In this document: one piece after another, positions 17,733 through 26,799 of the stretch | Position numbering within the stretch: the first letter of the stretch is position 1 | Layout of the letters: every line of letters begins with the position of its first letter | Source: Halobacillus litoralis | GTDB lineage: Bacteria > Bacillota > Bacilli > Bacillales > Halobacillaceae | Reading direction: 5' to 3' | DNA length: 64,000 nucleotides | Assembly (NCBI RefSeq): GCF_009856355.1 | Contig: NZ_WMEW01000002.1 | Coordinates: forward strand, 186,001 to 250,000 | The notes under the pieces: model-generated | What the model was told of the DNA's origin: nothing | Seen by the model: only the letters and a program-made list of their open reading frames with translations | Databases searched by the model: none | Position numbers and translations under genes: made by a program

Positions 17733-18330
17733 CCTGATCCTCCCAGTGGATTTCAATTTGTTCAGGTTTCAAGTCCAGTTTTGTACCCACCCACTTCACC
17801 AGTTCTGTATCTTCTTCCTGAGAAACCGCTGGTGAGGGCTCATCCATAAAGGAAATATCGACATTCTCAACTTCCCCCATCTCCTGGCTTCGTGATATCG
17901 TCAGGGTTACTTTTTCAAGTGTTTCCATGCTGTATGGCTGTCCAGTAAAAGTCATCGCCGTATCCTGAAGCGTGACATCCTTCTCTTCTTTCAACGAAGG
18001 TGCAAGTTCAGCAGATAGAGCTTCGGTAACCTGTTCTAATTTATATGCATCTTGTCCCTGCAGTATTTCATTTTTCTTAGATTCAATAGTGTCATCCAAA
18101 CTTCCGGTATCCCACTGCTCTTCCATCTTCTGATCAGCCGACTTCAGAAGGCGTTCAGGGTCGATCTGCAAAAGCTGCAGCAGGGGGCCGAGAAAAACGA
18201 GGAGCAGTAAAATGGACATGACAAGTCTGGCATAGTTCTTCATGACACCGGATGGCAGCAGGGCATCAGCAACCATCGCCAATAAAAGGAATAATACGAT
18301 CCTTGTGATCCAGTCGATAAATAATTCCAT
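17725..18330 (-). CDS. spoIIIAF: SpoIIIAF, stage III sporulation membrane protein
   Basis: The 201-residue product has two N-terminal membrane helices (about residues 5-25 and 34-54; IVLFLLLAMVADALLPSG...LVMSILLLLVFLG), then an extracytoplasmic domain with helical and beta segments and a very acidic C-terminus. Family and order match SpoIIIAF of the spoIIIA operon. AAGGGGAT precedes ATG 18330. Confidence 0.93.
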   Translation of the reverse strand: MELFIDWITRIVLFLLLAMVADALLPSGVMKNYARLVMSILLLLVFLGPLLQLLQIDPERLLKSADQKMEEQWDTGSLDDTIESKKNEILQGQDAYKLEQVTEALSAELAPSLKEEKDVTLQDTAMTFTGQPYSMETLEKVTLTISRSQEMGEVENVDISFMDEPSPAVSQEEDTELVKWVGTKLDLKPEQIEIHWEDQDE

Positions 18331-18342
18331 TATCGTATCCCC

Positions 18343-19515
18343 TTATCTGATCATCATTGTGATATTACTGGCCGCCACCATAATGACTATGACGAGGAAA
18401 AACATCATGGAAACCATAAGCAGAGCAGCAAAAATATAGAAGATGTGACGGCTGACTACGTCCATCGCCTGGATGACCGGGCCGTCACCAAGCGGCTGCA
18501 GGAGCGCAGCCGCCAGTTTATAAATAATCGCAATCGCAAGAACCTTGATCGACGGAAAGACGGCAATTCCAAGGAGGATGACCACCCCTGCTATTCCAAG
18601 CGTGTTTTTTAATACAAGGGAGGCTCCTAATATGGTGTCGGTCGCATCTGTAAACAACCGACCAACCACAGGAACAAAATTCCCCGTTACAAACCTGGCC
18701 GTTTTCATCGTTATCCCGTCCTGAACAGCTGTGACCGTCCCCTGAACGGAGATAACACCCAGGAAGACGGTAAGGAAAATCCCCATAACAGCCATCCCCG
18801 TCTTCCGGAGCAGTTCCGCTAAGTGATCCACCTTAAAATCCTCATTCAGACTGCCGACAATCAATAAAAGGGCGGATGATGTAAACAATGGGATGAGCAG
18901 GTATTTCACCAGCAGGCCGCTGGACTGGACGAGAGCGATGATGATGGGATGGAAAAATGAAATGGACATTAAATGACTGAACGAAGCCATTATTCCGAGA
19001 AGAAGAGGGATGAGACCGATCATGAAGCTGCTCATCCGCTCCACAGCATCCAGCGTATAGACGATCACCTGCCGGAAGCTTTCCAATGCCAGGGTAAGCA
19101 GGACCAGATAGACGACCATGTAGGCCGCTTTACTAACGACTGAATTTTGAAAAGCGGACTGTACAGACTGAAGCAGTGTGCTGAATAATGTTAAAAATAA
19201 TAATGAGGAAAGCAGCCGGCCATTCAAGAGAAGTTCATGAAAGAAGAACTCCACGATGCCCGAATACCAGTCGGAGGACTCCAGCGCTCCTTCTTTCTGA
19301 ATAAACTCCTTGAAATTGTCGTGTTGAAATGTCGGCATATAGTTCCCGTACTGGTGCTGCAGTTCCTCCCAATTTGCTTCCATATCGTCGGTTGAAATGT
19401 ATTCGGACATAGGAGGCACTGTGGTTTCCGGAGCTTCAGGAGATGCCGCAGAAGCCGCTGGAAACAGAAAGCCACCTATGATTCCCACACACAGACACAT
19501 CCATAGACGTTTCAT
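18343..19515 (-). CDS. spoIIIAE: SpoIIIAE, stage III sporulation polytopic membrane protein
   Basis: The 390-residue product has a cleavable-looking signal sequence (LWMCLCVGIIGGFLFPAASA), an extracytoplasmic segment to about residue 90, then about seven to eight membrane helices. Conserved GNFVPVVGRLFTDATDTILG sits mid-protein. Proposed in B. subtilis as a membrane channel part of the SpoIIIA-SpoIIQ complex. Ribosome site GGAGGCGGGG. Confidence 0.95.
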   Translation of the reverse strand: MKRLWMCLCVGIIGGFLFPAASAASPEAPETTVPPMSEYISTDDMEANWEELQHQYGNYMPTFQHDNFKEFIQKEGALESSDWYSGIVEFFFHELLLNGRLLSSLLFLTLFSTLLQSVQSAFQNSVVSKAAYMVVYLVLLTLALESFRQVIVYTLDAVERMSSFMIGLIPLLLGIMASFSHLMSISFFHPIIIALVQSSGLLVKYLLIPLFTSSALLLIVGSLNEDFKVDHLAELLRKTGMAVMGIFLTVFLGVISVQGTVTAVQDGITMKTARFVTGNFVPVVGRLFTDATDTILGASLVLKNTLGIAGVVILLGIAVFPSIKVLAIAIIYKLAAALLQPLGDGPVIQAMDVVSRHIFYIFAALLMVSMMFFLVIVIMVAASNITMMIR

Positions 19516-19530
19516 CTGCTCCCCGCCTCC

Positions 19531-19923
19531 CTAACCTCCGGGTATAAACTGAAGTATGGTTTCAATGACAGCTGTGACAATTGGAATAGCAAGCATAAGA
19601 ATGAATAATTTCCCGGCGAGTTCCACTTTCGATGCCAAAGCATTCAGACCGGCATCCCGGATGAGCTGGGCACCGAATTCAGCGATGTAGGCAATACCGA
19701 TGATTTTTAATATCGTTTTAAAATACATCGGTTCCACCTGCGCCTGGTCAGCCATATAGGAAAGCAGTGTGAATACATAGGTCAGCTGATCGAGAACGGT
19801 CAGGAAAATAATGATGACGGTAAAAAGGAGAAGAAGAAAAGCGGCCGAAGATTTCTGTTCCTGCAGCAGAATGATCAGCATAGCCGCAATGAGCCCCAGC
19901 GAAACAACCTGGATAATATCCAT
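19531..19923 (-). CDS. spoIIIAD: SpoIIIAD, stage III sporulation membrane protein
   Basis: The 130-residue product is almost entirely hydrophobic with about four membrane helices, conserved ILKIIGIAYIAEFGAQLIRDAG and a C-terminal AIPIVTAVIETIL. The frame is open further upstream, but the sequence there overlaps spoIIIAC out of frame and is not family-like. ATG 19923 gives the expected length, near the 133 residues I recall for B. subtilis. Confidence 0.94.
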   Translation of the reverse strand: MDIIQVVSLGLIAAMLIILLQEQKSSAAFLLLLFTVIIIFLTVLDQLTYVFTLLSYMADQAQVEPMYFKTILKIIGIAYIAEFGAQLIRDAGLNALASKVELAGKLFILMLAIPIVTAVIETILQFIPGG

Positions 19924-19927
19924 AAAG

Positions 19928-20134
19928 CTATCCCTGGTAGAGAAACACAGATTTAATCTGTTGGAACAAGTCAGCCAGACGGTGCAGGACGATAAACAAA
20001 ACAATGATGAATCCTGTCAATGTGACAGCCTGGGCGATCTCTTCCTTTCCCATTTGTTTTAGAATACTGTGAATCATGGCAACGATAATTCCTACTCCCG
20101 CTATTTGAAAAAGGATTGTAGCATCTTGGAGCAC
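19928..20134 (-). CDS. spoIIIAC: SpoIIIAC, stage III sporulation membrane protein
   Basis: 68 residues with two membrane helices (ILFQIAGVGIIVAMIHSIL and VTLTGFIIVLFIVLHRLADLF), same as the family. GTG start 20134 after GGGGGAAGG. Four bases before spoIIIAD, so the two are translated together. Confidence 0.94.
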   Translation of the reverse strand: MLQDATILFQIAGVGIIVAMIHSILKQMGKEEIAQAVTLTGFIIVLFIVLHRLADLFQQIKSVFLYQG

Positions 20135-20151
20135 AATGGTCCTTCCCCCTT

Positions 20152-20661
20152 CTATATAATTAGAATGATGACTAGAAGACCGCTTAAAACCCCCATTCCT
20201 CTGGCCATTTTCTGGTACTGTTCTCCTACTTCCAATGCTTCCTGAAGCACTCTGTCCAAATGGTGGATCGTCAACTGAATCTGCTTCTGCTGCTGCTCGA
20301 GATCGTGCTGACCGAGTGTCCGGCCAAACTGAAGCAGAATTTCCAGTTCTGTTTTACCCATGGCATTCCACGGCCAATGTTTTTTCATCATGGACTCCCA
20401 TAAAACAGCAAATTCCCGGCATCCATCCTGCTCCTTTTGCAGCTGCTCAAAAAATCCTGCCACAGGCATGGGCAGATGCCTCGATAAGGTGTCACACACC
20501 TCCCAGAGAGAAGATTGACCATAAACCATTTCCGCTTCAATCAGCTGGAGTGCGTTCTTCCACTGCCTGATATGACCAGGCCTTTTCTTGAACCTTGATG
20601 CGATTTCAAACCCGCCCAGTGTTGTAACGGTTAGAATGATAACGGCGCCCATCCACTCCAT
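20152..20661 (-). CDS. spoIIIAB: SpoIIIAB, stage III sporulation protein
   Basis: The 169-residue product has a membrane helix at each end (WMGAVIILTVTTLGGFEIA and MGVLSGLLVIILII) around a helical domain with RQWKNALQLIEAEMVYG. It resembles GspF/TadC-like subunits of secretion systems. Start is ATG 20661, with GAAGGAGGG about eight bases before. It overlaps the end of spoIIIAA by 56 bases. The frame is open for 36 codons more but without family similarity. Confidence 0.93.
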   Translation of the reverse strand: MEWMGAVIILTVTTLGGFEIASRFKKRPGHIRQWKNALQLIEAEMVYGQSSLWEVCDTLSRHLPMPVAGFFEQLQKEQDGCREFAVLWESMMKKHWPWNAMGKTELEILLQFGRTLGQHDLEQQQKQIQLTIHHLDRVLQEALEVGEQYQKMARGMGVLSGLLVIILII

Positions 20662-21583
20662 CCATCCGCCCTCCTTCTCCTTCACCAAGAACTTGTCCAA
20701 CATGGTTATACACTTTCCATGTAATGGCCGACCCTGCAGATAGACGTTCGAGATTAATATAACGTTCAAAAACCTGGTCGTGCAGGAGTCCCGAAACAGA
20801 TGGTCTCCGGCTCACAGATTCAACTCCGGTACCGTGAATGCTGCAGATGACCTTCACTCCTGTATAAACAGCTTCCTGGACAGCACGTGCATCCTTTTCC
20901 CCACCGATTTCATCGACAATTAAGACATCCGGGGACATAGACCGGATCATCATCATCATGCCGTCAGCTTTTGGACAGGCATCCATCACATCCGTGCGTG
21001 CGCCGACATCCAGCTGTGGAACCCCCCGTAAACTGGCAGCTATTTCCGACCGTTCGTCCACGACTGCAACTTTGGAGGAAGGGTATGAACCGGTGGGGGA
21101 TCCAATCACAGACGCCAGCTCACGAAGCAGTGTCGTTTTACCGGAATGGGGCGGCCCTATGATTAAGGCACTCCTCCAGCCCTTTTCGTCATAAAGGTGG
21201 GGAAGCAGGGAGGATACCTGCCCCTTCGTCGATCGAGCGACACGGATGTTCATAAAAGAGATATGCTTCAACGTTTCAACTTTATCCTCCTGTGTATTCG
21301 CTTTACCTGCGAGGCCTACACGGTGACCGCCTTCAATGGTAATGAACCCTTCTTTTAACTCATCCTTGAATCGATAGAGTGAGAATTGACTGATTTGATT
21401 CAATACGTAGGAGAGATGATCCGCAGTCACCGGCAGAGAGTCTAAAACGGAATAACCAGAACTGCTGATCACCTCTATAGGACGTTCCACCCTTAAACGG
21501 ATTTCCTGTACCCTCCCCCAACCCACCTTCTCTAGTAAAACCTTCTGAAACGAAGGCGGAAACAGACGTAAAATCTCTTTCAT
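20606..21583 (-). CDS. spoIIIAA: SpoIIIAA, AAA+ secretion-type ATPase
   Basis: Mother-cell ATPase required for the SpoIIIA-SpoIIQ channel. The 325-residue product has Walker A GPPHSGKTT near residues 143-151, Walker B region MSPDVLIVDEIGG, and conserved VVDERSEIAASLRG. The N-terminal REEVLRPxRP-like segment is VQEIRLRVERPIEV. First gene of the operon; ATG 21583 after AAAGGAG. Confidence 0.96.
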   Translation of the reverse strand: MKEILRLFPPSFQKVLLEKVGWGRVQEIRLRVERPIEVISSSGYSVLDSLPVTADHLSYVLNQISQFSLYRFKDELKEGFITIEGGHRVGLAGKANTQEDKVETLKHISFMNIRVARSTKGQVSSLLPHLYDEKGWRSALIIGPPHSGKTTLLRELASVIGSPTGSYPSSKVAVVDERSEIAASLRGVPQLDVGARTDVMDACPKADGMMMMIRSMSPDVLIVDEIGGEKDARAVQEAVYTGVKVICSIHGTGVESVSRRPSVSGLLHDQVFERYINLERLSAGSAITWKVYNHVGQVLGEGEGGRMDGVDGRRYHSNRYNTGRV

Positions 21584-21615
21584 CCCTCTTCTGCTCCTTT
21601 GTTTGGTTTACTTCA

Positions 21616-21643
21616 TATGTATGTCCAACGTCTATACTTATGA
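21616..21643 (-). promoter_or_regulatory. Sigma-E type promoter of the spoIIIA operon
   Basis: Minus-strand TCATAAG (21637-21643), 13 bases, then CATACATA (21616-21623). The -10 matches the sigma-E consensus CATACAMT except the last base, and the -35 matches the ATA core of KMATATT. The operon is sigma-E dependent in B. subtilis. Confidence 0.6.
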
Positions 21644-21733
21644 CAGATGAAATCATATAAAAGTAGAAGAACATCAGCCCGTACTAGAGTTCTACTAGAG
21701 CGCTCCTCTACCGCTCAAGGGTGAAGGAGGACA

Positions 21734-21766
21734 TAAAAAAAGCGTGCTCCCTTTTCGGGAACACGC
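21734..21766 (-). terminator. Terminator of efp
   Basis: Minus-strand hairpin GCGTGTTCCC / GGGAGCACGC followed by seven T, between efp and spoIIIAA. Confidence 0.9.
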
Positions 21767-21782
21767 CTGGTTTCCTATTTCA

Positions 21783-22340
21783 TTACGCACGGGAGACATA
21801 CTTGCCGTCTGTTGTGCTGATAAGTAGTACTTCTCCTTCATTAATGAAGAAAGGCACCTGAACCGTTAATCCTGTTTCAAGCGTCGCAGGTTTCGTACCC
21901 CCGCTTGCCGTATCACCTTTGATTCCCGGTTCTGTTTCTGTTACTTTCAGTTCAACGTTCTTCGGAAGCTCAACGCCAATCGTTTCTCCCTGATAAGACT
22001 GAATCTGCACTTCCATGTTTTCCTTCAAGTAATTCAGCTGTTCCTGAATGGTTGCAGAAGGAATCTCAACCTGCTCATACGTTTCCATATCCATGAATGC
22101 GTGCATGTCACCGTTGGCGTAAAGGTACTGCATTTTACGGTTTTCAATGTGAGCACGTTCTACTTTTTCTCCGCCGCGGAACGTTTTTTCCTGGATGTTT
22201 CCGTTACGAAGGTTACGAAGCTTCGAACGTACAAAAGCGGCACCTTTCCCTGGTTTTACGTGTTGGAAATCCATAACCTGCCAGATTCCACCATCTACTT
22301 CAATTGTTAATCCTGTACGAAAATCGTTTACTGAAATCAT
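21783..22340 (-). CDS. efp: Elongation factor P
   Basis: Rescues ribosomes stalled at polyproline. The 185-residue, three-beta-barrel product starts [19 protein letters not shown], has the modification loop [17 protein letters not shown] with the Lys at about position 32, and the C-terminal signature [23 protein letters not shown] precedes ATG 22340. Confidence 0.98.
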   Translation of the reverse strand: MISVNDFRTGLTIEVDGGIWQVMDFQHVKPGKGAAFVRSKLRNLRNGNIQEKTFRGGEKVERAHIENRKMQYLYANGDMHAFMDMETYEQVEIPSATIQEQLNYLKENMEVQIQSYQGETIGVELPKNVELKVTETEPGIKGDTASGGTKPATLETGLTVQVPFFINEGEVLLISTTDGKYVSRA

Positions 22341-22361
22341 ACGTTGCTCCTCCTTCTTTCC

Positions 22362-23426
22362 TTACAAAGTAATTAGCTCTTTCGTTGATTGACTCAAACG
22401 CTCGTTTCCGGTCTTCGTTACGATCGTATCATCCTCAATACGGCAGCCGCCGACATCCGGAACATAGATCCCCGGCTCCACAGTGACGACCATTCCTTCC
22501 TCCAGAATGGTCTGATCAGAACGGAAGGAAAGCCCCGGGCCTTCATGAACATCAAGACCGATGCCGTGGCCTGTGGAGTGTCCGAAATAGTCCCCGTATC
22601 CTTTTTCCTTTATATAGTCACGGGTCAAAGCATCCGCTTCCTTACCGGTAATGCCTGCTTTAATACCTTCCATACCTCTTAACTGCGCCTGTAAAACCGT
22701 ATCATAAATGTCTTTCAACTGATCACTGATCTCACCAACAGCGACCGTCCTCGTAATATCGGAACAATACCCTTTATAGAGAGCACCGAAATCCATGGTG
22801 ACAAGCTCACCGGATTGAATCTCCTTTTCCGAAGCTGTGCCGTGCGGAAGGGCTGAACGGTAACCGGACGCTACAATAATGTCAAAGCTGGAGGAAACGG
22901 CTCCCTGCTTCCTCATGAAAAACTCCAGTTCATTGGAAATATCAATTTCCTTCACACCTGGTTTTATGTAGCTTAGAATGTGGTCAAAAGCATCATCGGC
23001 AATCTTAACAGCATCCTTTAATATACTAATCTCCTCATCGGTCTTAATCAAGCGTAATTTTTCCACGAGCCCTGAAGTCGGCACTAGTTCAGCATCCATC
23101 GCCTGCTTGTACTGCTCGTAGGATGAATATGTAACATGATCTTTTTCAAAGCCGATCCGTTTCAATCCAAGTTCTCTGGCTTTTGCCGCTGCCTCTTCGT
23201 GAAGCGGACGCTTATGTTCGATGATATCAAAACCTTCCGCCTGATCAGCCGCCTGTTTGGTATATCGGAAATCCGTAATTAGAAAAGCATCACGATCTGT
23301 AATGAGCAGAGCTCCTGAAGAACCTGTAAAGCCGGAAAGGTAGCGTCGGTTTTTCGCACTGGTGATCAATAGTGCATCCAGTTCCTTTGTCGCAGCTGCT
23401 GTACGCAGTCCTGTCAATTTCGTCAT
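22362..23426 (-). CDS. M24 family Xaa-Pro aminopeptidase (YqhT-like)
   Basis: The 354-residue metallopeptidase has an N-terminal creatinase domain and a C-terminal pita-bread domain with the two-metal ligands: Asp in VTMDFGALYKGYCSDITRT, His in GHSTGHGIGLDVHEGP, and Glu in VVTVEPGIYVPDVGG and GCRIEDDTIVT. ATG 23426 is chosen because GAGGAG lies about nine bases before it and the length matches the family. Its start overlaps the end of aroQ by a few bases; followed by efp, as in B. subtilis. Confidence 0.94.
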   Translation of the reverse strand: MTKLTGLRTAAATKELDALLITSAKNRRYLSGFTGSSGALLITDRDAFLITDFRYTKQAADQAEGFDIIEHKRPLHEEAAAKARELGLKRIGFEKDHVTYSSYEQYKQAMDAELVPTSGLVEKLRLIKTDEEISILKDAVKIADDAFDHILSYIKPGVKEIDISNELEFFMRKQGAVSSSFDIIVASGYRSALPHGTASEKEIQSGELVTMDFGALYKGYCSDITRTVAVGEISDQLKDIYDTVLQAQLRGMEGIKAGITGKEADALTRDYIKEKGYGDYFGHSTGHGIGLDVHEGPGLSFRSDQTILEEGMVVTVEPGIYVPDVGGCRIEDDTIVTKTGNERLSQSTKELITL

Positions 23427-23427
23427 C

Positions 23428-23883
23428 TTATCGATCTCCTCTCTCATTCAGCTTATGAATCAACCCTTCTACCGCCAGACGGTATCCATCCATCCCAAAT
23501 CCTACAATCTGTCCAGCGCATACAGGAGCCAGCATCGACGTATGCCGAAAAGCTTCTCTCGCGTGAACGTTGGAAATGTGGATTTCTATGACTGGTAAGG
23601 AAACGGAACTCACCGCATCCCGCAGGGCTACACTCGTATGAGTGTAAGCAGCAGGGTTCATGATGATCCCGTCTGCAGATGCGTCGGCCTGGTGAATCCA
23701 GTCCACAAGATCGCCCTCATGATTGGATTGGTACGCTTCCACCTCGAAGCCGGCTTTCTGCGCGGTCTCTGAAACGAGCGTGACCACATCCTCAAGCGTT
23801 CCGGTGCCATATGTACCGGGCTCCCGGATACCGAGACGGTTCAAGTTCGGTCCATTTAATAAATAAATCTTCTTTTTTTCCAT
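23428..23883 (-). CDS. aroQ: 3-dehydroquinate dehydratase, type II
   Basis: Third step of the shikimate pathway. The 151-residue product has YLLNGPNLNRLGIREPGTYG with the catalytic Tyr in GTYGTG, the MNPAAYTHTSVALRDA segment, and EIHISNVHAREAFRHTS with the catalytic His. Typical dodecameric type II length. Confidence 0.97.
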   Translation of the reverse strand: MEKKKIYLLNGPNLNRLGIREPGTYGTGTLEDVVTLVSETAQKAGFEVEAYQSNHEGDLVDWIHQADASADGIIMNPAAYTHTSVALRDAVSSVSLPVIEIHISNVHAREAFRHTSMLAPVCAGQIVGFGMDGYRLAVEGLIHKLNERGDR

Positions 23884-23928
23884 TCCATATCCCCACCGTT
23901 CCCCAAAGGATCATACAGTTAAATTTTA

Positions 23929-24444
23929 TCATACTCCTTCCTTATTTGAATAAGAATCTGCTGTTTGATTAAATTCATGATACTCATAAGATATGGAATA
24001 CCCTACAAACACACCGTATAAGATAAACAAACAGGCCGTGGTCACCCACGTGTCACTGCTCAGTTCCATGAACCCGGGAATCGCCGGAAATACAGGTGTC
24101 AATACGAAATAGACCACACCCCAAAGAAGCAGCCCGAAAACCGCGCCGGGCCATATGCCTTTTCTTGACCTTAGAGTAAAGTAGTACACGAACGCTGTGC
24201 CGATCGAAAGAAGTGCAACAATCAGCACCGATAGAACTTCTGCAAGCCATGTTCCTGTCCAGTCTGTCTGCCAGAAGGAACGGAATATAAAGGATGCTGC
24301 TGAGACTTCCGAAAAATGAAAATAATAGGCTCCGGCCCCCAGTGCACTCCATAGAAGCCCGCCGGCAAAACCTGTAGCTGCCGCCTTGGTGGCTACACTC
24401 TGCCTCGGCTCTTGTTTCCGTTGATCTTTTGTTTGTTCTGCCAT
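23929..24444 (-). CDS. YqhR-like conserved membrane protein
   Basis: The 171-residue product has a short charged N-terminus (EQTKDQRKQEPR) followed by four predicted membrane helices: about residues 25-45, 65-85, 97-117 and 130-155. No catalytic motif is seen. Position next to aroQ and general layout fit B. subtilis YqhR, function unknown. ATG 24444 (MAEQTK) is preferred, with GAGGTG six bases before; the much longer open frame upstream has no ribosome site. Confidence 0.8.
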   Translation of the reverse strand: MAEQTKDQRKQEPRQSVATKAAATGFAGGLLWSALGAGAYYFHFSEVSAASFIFRSFWQTDWTGTWLAEVLSVLIVALLSIGTAFVYYFTLRSRKGIWPGAVFGLLLWGVVYFVLTPVFPAIPGFMELSSDTWVTTACLFILYGVFVGYSISYEYHEFNQTADSYSNKEGV

Positions 24445-24768
24445 CTCCATCACCTCTGTCCTCATTTTAACCAACCCGCATTTTTTCATGCCTGCATTCA
24501 TAATAGACCTAGTGATTCTTCTCCATTTGTTGTAAAATAAAGGTCTAGAGGTTTCTAGTTTAAAGGCGACAGTCAGAAGGAAAGAAAGAAGTAACCCCGA
24601 ATCTTTCACCTGAACTTTGAGTATAAATACTGTATAAATTAATCTAGTACGGAAACAATTTTAAATAACACATACCAGCCGCAGAACATGTTGAAAAGTG
24701 TACAATCCAGGGTATATATAACTAAAGATGGCGTGCAGGTGACCAATACTAGAAGGGAGGACATTTAC
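24445..24768. other. Divergent intergenic region yqhR / yqhP
   Basis: 324 bases without a gene. On the plus strand TTGAAA (24691-24696) followed 16-18 bases later by TATATA (about 24713-24720) is a reasonable sigma-A promoter for the next gene. Otherwise only AT-rich sequence is seen; yqhQ, which sits here in B. subtilis, is absent. Confidence 0.5.
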
Positions 24769-25173
24769 ATGCGTAACTGGATGACACCAGTCATGTACAT
24801 TTTGATCGGGCTTGCCATTTTCTTCGTAGGCGTTCAGCTGTTCACCAATACATCAGGTTTCTTAATTAACATAGTGATTATGATCGGGATGGCGGCTATC
24901 CTGTATGGAGCCATCTACTACTTCTTCCTCCGCGGCCGCGGATTTAGTGGAGGCTCCGGCAACCGCACAGAAATGAAAAAGTACAAACAGGCCGTAAAAC
25001 AATCCAAACAAAAATACAAACAGCCCGCTCCAGCTATTAAGAAAAGCCCCGCTGCCAAGACAGCTGTCAAATCAGCTCCGTTTACACGCAAAAACCGCAG
25101 AAGAACAAACGGGCCGCAACTCCGGGTCATTGAAGGAAATAAAAACAAAGACAAAAATCGAGCCTCTTTTTAA
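24769..25173 (+). CDS. YqhP/SA1362-like membrane protein
   Basis: The 134-residue product has two N-terminal membrane helices (about residues 3-22 and 27-50) and a very basic, Lys/Pro/Ala-rich C-terminal tail. The frame is open from 24688, but AGAAGGGAGG lies about ten bases before ATG 24769 and the upstream part contains the promoter. Resembles short proteins named SA1362 family / YqhP; function unknown. Confidence 0.75.
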   Translation: MRNWMTPVMYILIGLAIFFVGVQLFTNTSGFLINIVIMIGMAAILYGAIYYFFLRGRGFSGGSGNRTEMKKYKQAVKQSKQKYKQPAPAIKKSPAAKTAVKSAPFTRKNRRRTNGPQLRVIEGNKNKDKNRASF

Positions 25174-25188
25174 AGGCTCGATTTTATT
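25160..25188. terminator. Bidirectional terminator
   Basis: AATCGAGCC / GGCTCGATT hairpin with A-rich left and T-rich right flanks between two convergent genes. Confidence 0.85.
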
Positions 25189-26074
25189 TTGTCCATCTTT
25201 TTAAAAATTCCAATGCATGCTGACGCCCATAATTCATTAAATGTTCTTTTTCTTCATGCGTCATATGAAAATCGGTCGTTTCTATTCCGCTTACGGGGAT
25301 AAAGAGAATATCTTTACTGATGGATTTGGAAATATAGCGGGAGTCGTGTGCGCGCTGCATCGTTTTGAAGAGGGCATGAAACATTTGGATGGCGTTTCTG
25401 ATTTTCTGTTCGGGAAGCTTATCCGGTTCATCGCTTAACTTCAAGCCGATGACAGGTCGCTTCCGGCATCCATCCTGCTTTTCCCATATCCATAAAGGAA
25501 AATTACTTAAGACCCCTCCATCGACAATCACCGATTTACCACGCTTCCCATGAATTTTCACGGGAATGAAGAAATAAGGAAGACTCGAACTCATTCGTAC
25601 AGCCTTCGCAACGGAAAACGTTGCCGGGTCAATGCCATAGGTGCTCTTTAGATCATCCGGGAGAACGACAATTCTTCCTAAAGTAAGATCCGAGCAGATA
25701 ATTTTCAACGACCCCGGCCGTAGATCTGCAAACGTCCGCACCCCTTTTTCTTCCAGCCACTGTGCCAGTACGGTTTCCATCTGAGCCCCATTGTAAAGGC
25801 CGAGGCGGTAATACAGAAACAACCATTTCATGAAGGGGAAGACGCGGTCCGTGAGAGGGATATGGATTAATTCTTCAAACGACATGGACATCAGGCGTGA
25901 TTTGATTTCCTCCGCCGTGTAGCCGGAGGCTGTTAACGCAGCCAAAATCGCTCCCGCAGAAGTCCCGGCTGCCCGGCGGAAAACGTAGCCTTGATTCTGC
26001 AGTTCCTCGACCGCTCCGATAAAGGCGAGTGCTTTCACCCCCCCACCGGAGAATACGCCATCTACATTCACCAT
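25184..26074 (-). CDS. Patatin-like phospholipase family protein (YqhO-like)
   Basis: The 296-residue predicted serine hydrolase has the oxyanion loop DGVFSGGGVKALAFIGA, nucleophile elbow GTSAGAIL (Ser in GxSxG) and dyad Asp in VDGGVLSNFP. No signal peptide. ATG 26074 is preferred (MVNVDGVFSGGG) over an in-frame GTG twelve bases upstream, since GGGGTGG serves as its ribosome site. Lipid substrate unknown. Confidence 0.9.
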   Translation of the reverse strand: MVNVDGVFSGGGVKALAFIGAVEELQNQGYVFRRAAGTSAGAILAALTASGYTAEEIKSRLMSMSFEELIHIPLTDRVFPFMKWLFLYYRLGLYNGAQMETVLAQWLEEKGVRTFADLRPGSLKIICSDLTLGRIVVLPDDLKSTYGIDPATFSVAKAVRMSSSLPYFFIPVKIHGKRGKSVIVDGGVLSNFPLWIWEKQDGCRKRPVIGLKLSDEPDKLPEQKIRNAIQMFHALFKTMQRAHDSRYISKSISKDILFIPVSGIETTDFHMTHEEKEHLMNYGRQHALEFLKRWTK

Positions 26075-26174
26075 GCTCCACCCCACTTTAATTCATTATA
26101 AACAGGGGGAAAGCTAAATAGAACGCTGTGGAATAATTCCACGCGTCCTTCCTTCGTGCGGACAGCATGGAAAC

Positions 26175-26200
26175 AAAAAAGACACGGACGTCCGTGTCTT
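26175..26200 (-). terminator. Terminator of mntR
   Basis: Minus-strand AAGACACGGA / TCCGTGTCTT stem followed by a T-run, right after the mntR stop. Confidence 0.85.
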
Positions 26201-26207
26201 CTATTCT

Positions 26208-26639
26208 CTATTCGTTATTCTGTTCTTCCGTTTTTTTCTGCACTTCCCGTAAGGCCTCGACATATCCTTCATTCTCATGAAAGAACTGGACAAGGTCGCC
26301 GATCCGGTCGATGGAATTCCAGCTCATGTGGTGCTCAATACCTTCGACATCCTCATAAATATTTTCCTTATCCACGCCGATCAGCTCTAGAAACTGTTCC
26401 AGAAGCTCGTGACGATAGACCAGCCGTTTCCCGATCTTTTTCCCTTTCGGGGTCAGAATCAATCCTCTGTATTTTTCATAATTCAAATACTGATCGCGAT
26501 CGAGTTTCTGGACCATCTTCGTCACGGAAGAGGGGTGGACATCCAGGTTCTCAGCAATATCCGAGACGCGGGCATAACCCTTTTCTTCTATGAGTATATA
26601 AATTTGTTCAATATAATCTTCCATGCTTGGTGTTGGCAT
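26208..26639 (-). CDS. mntR: Manganese transport regulator MntR
   Basis: DtxR-family repressor of manganese uptake. The 143-residue product keeps all manganese ligands known from B. subtilis MntR at the same numbering: D8, E11, H77, E99, E102 and H103. The N-terminal winged helix includes [23 protein letters not shown]. It lacks the SH3-like third domain, as expected for MntR. Next to the patatin gene as in B. subtilis. Confidence 0.97.
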   Translation of the reverse strand: MPTPSMEDYIEQIYILIEEKGYARVSDIAENLDVHPSSVTKMVQKLDRDQYLNYEKYRGLILTPKGKKIGKRLVYRHELLEQFLELIGVDKENIYEDVEGIEHHMSWNSIDRIGDLVQFFHENEGYVEALREVQKKTEEQNNE

Positions 26640-26753
26640 GTTGAACCCCCAATACCCTGTCTTTATGTAGATGTAACGCTTGTGATCATGCTGATGACTA
26701 CATAAAAAAATGATACACTAGTTTCTTATGCGATACAAGCAGTCCTGCCCAAC

Positions 26754-26792
26754 ATAAAAAACCGGTCCTTCTATTCTGAAGGACCGGTTTTC
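26754..26792 (-). terminator. Terminator of the class II ribonucleotide reductase gene
   Basis: Strong minus-strand hairpin ACCGGTCCTTC / GAAGGACCGGT followed by TTTTTTATG, just after the nrdJ stop. Confidence 0.9.
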
Positions 26793-26799
26793 TCATGTA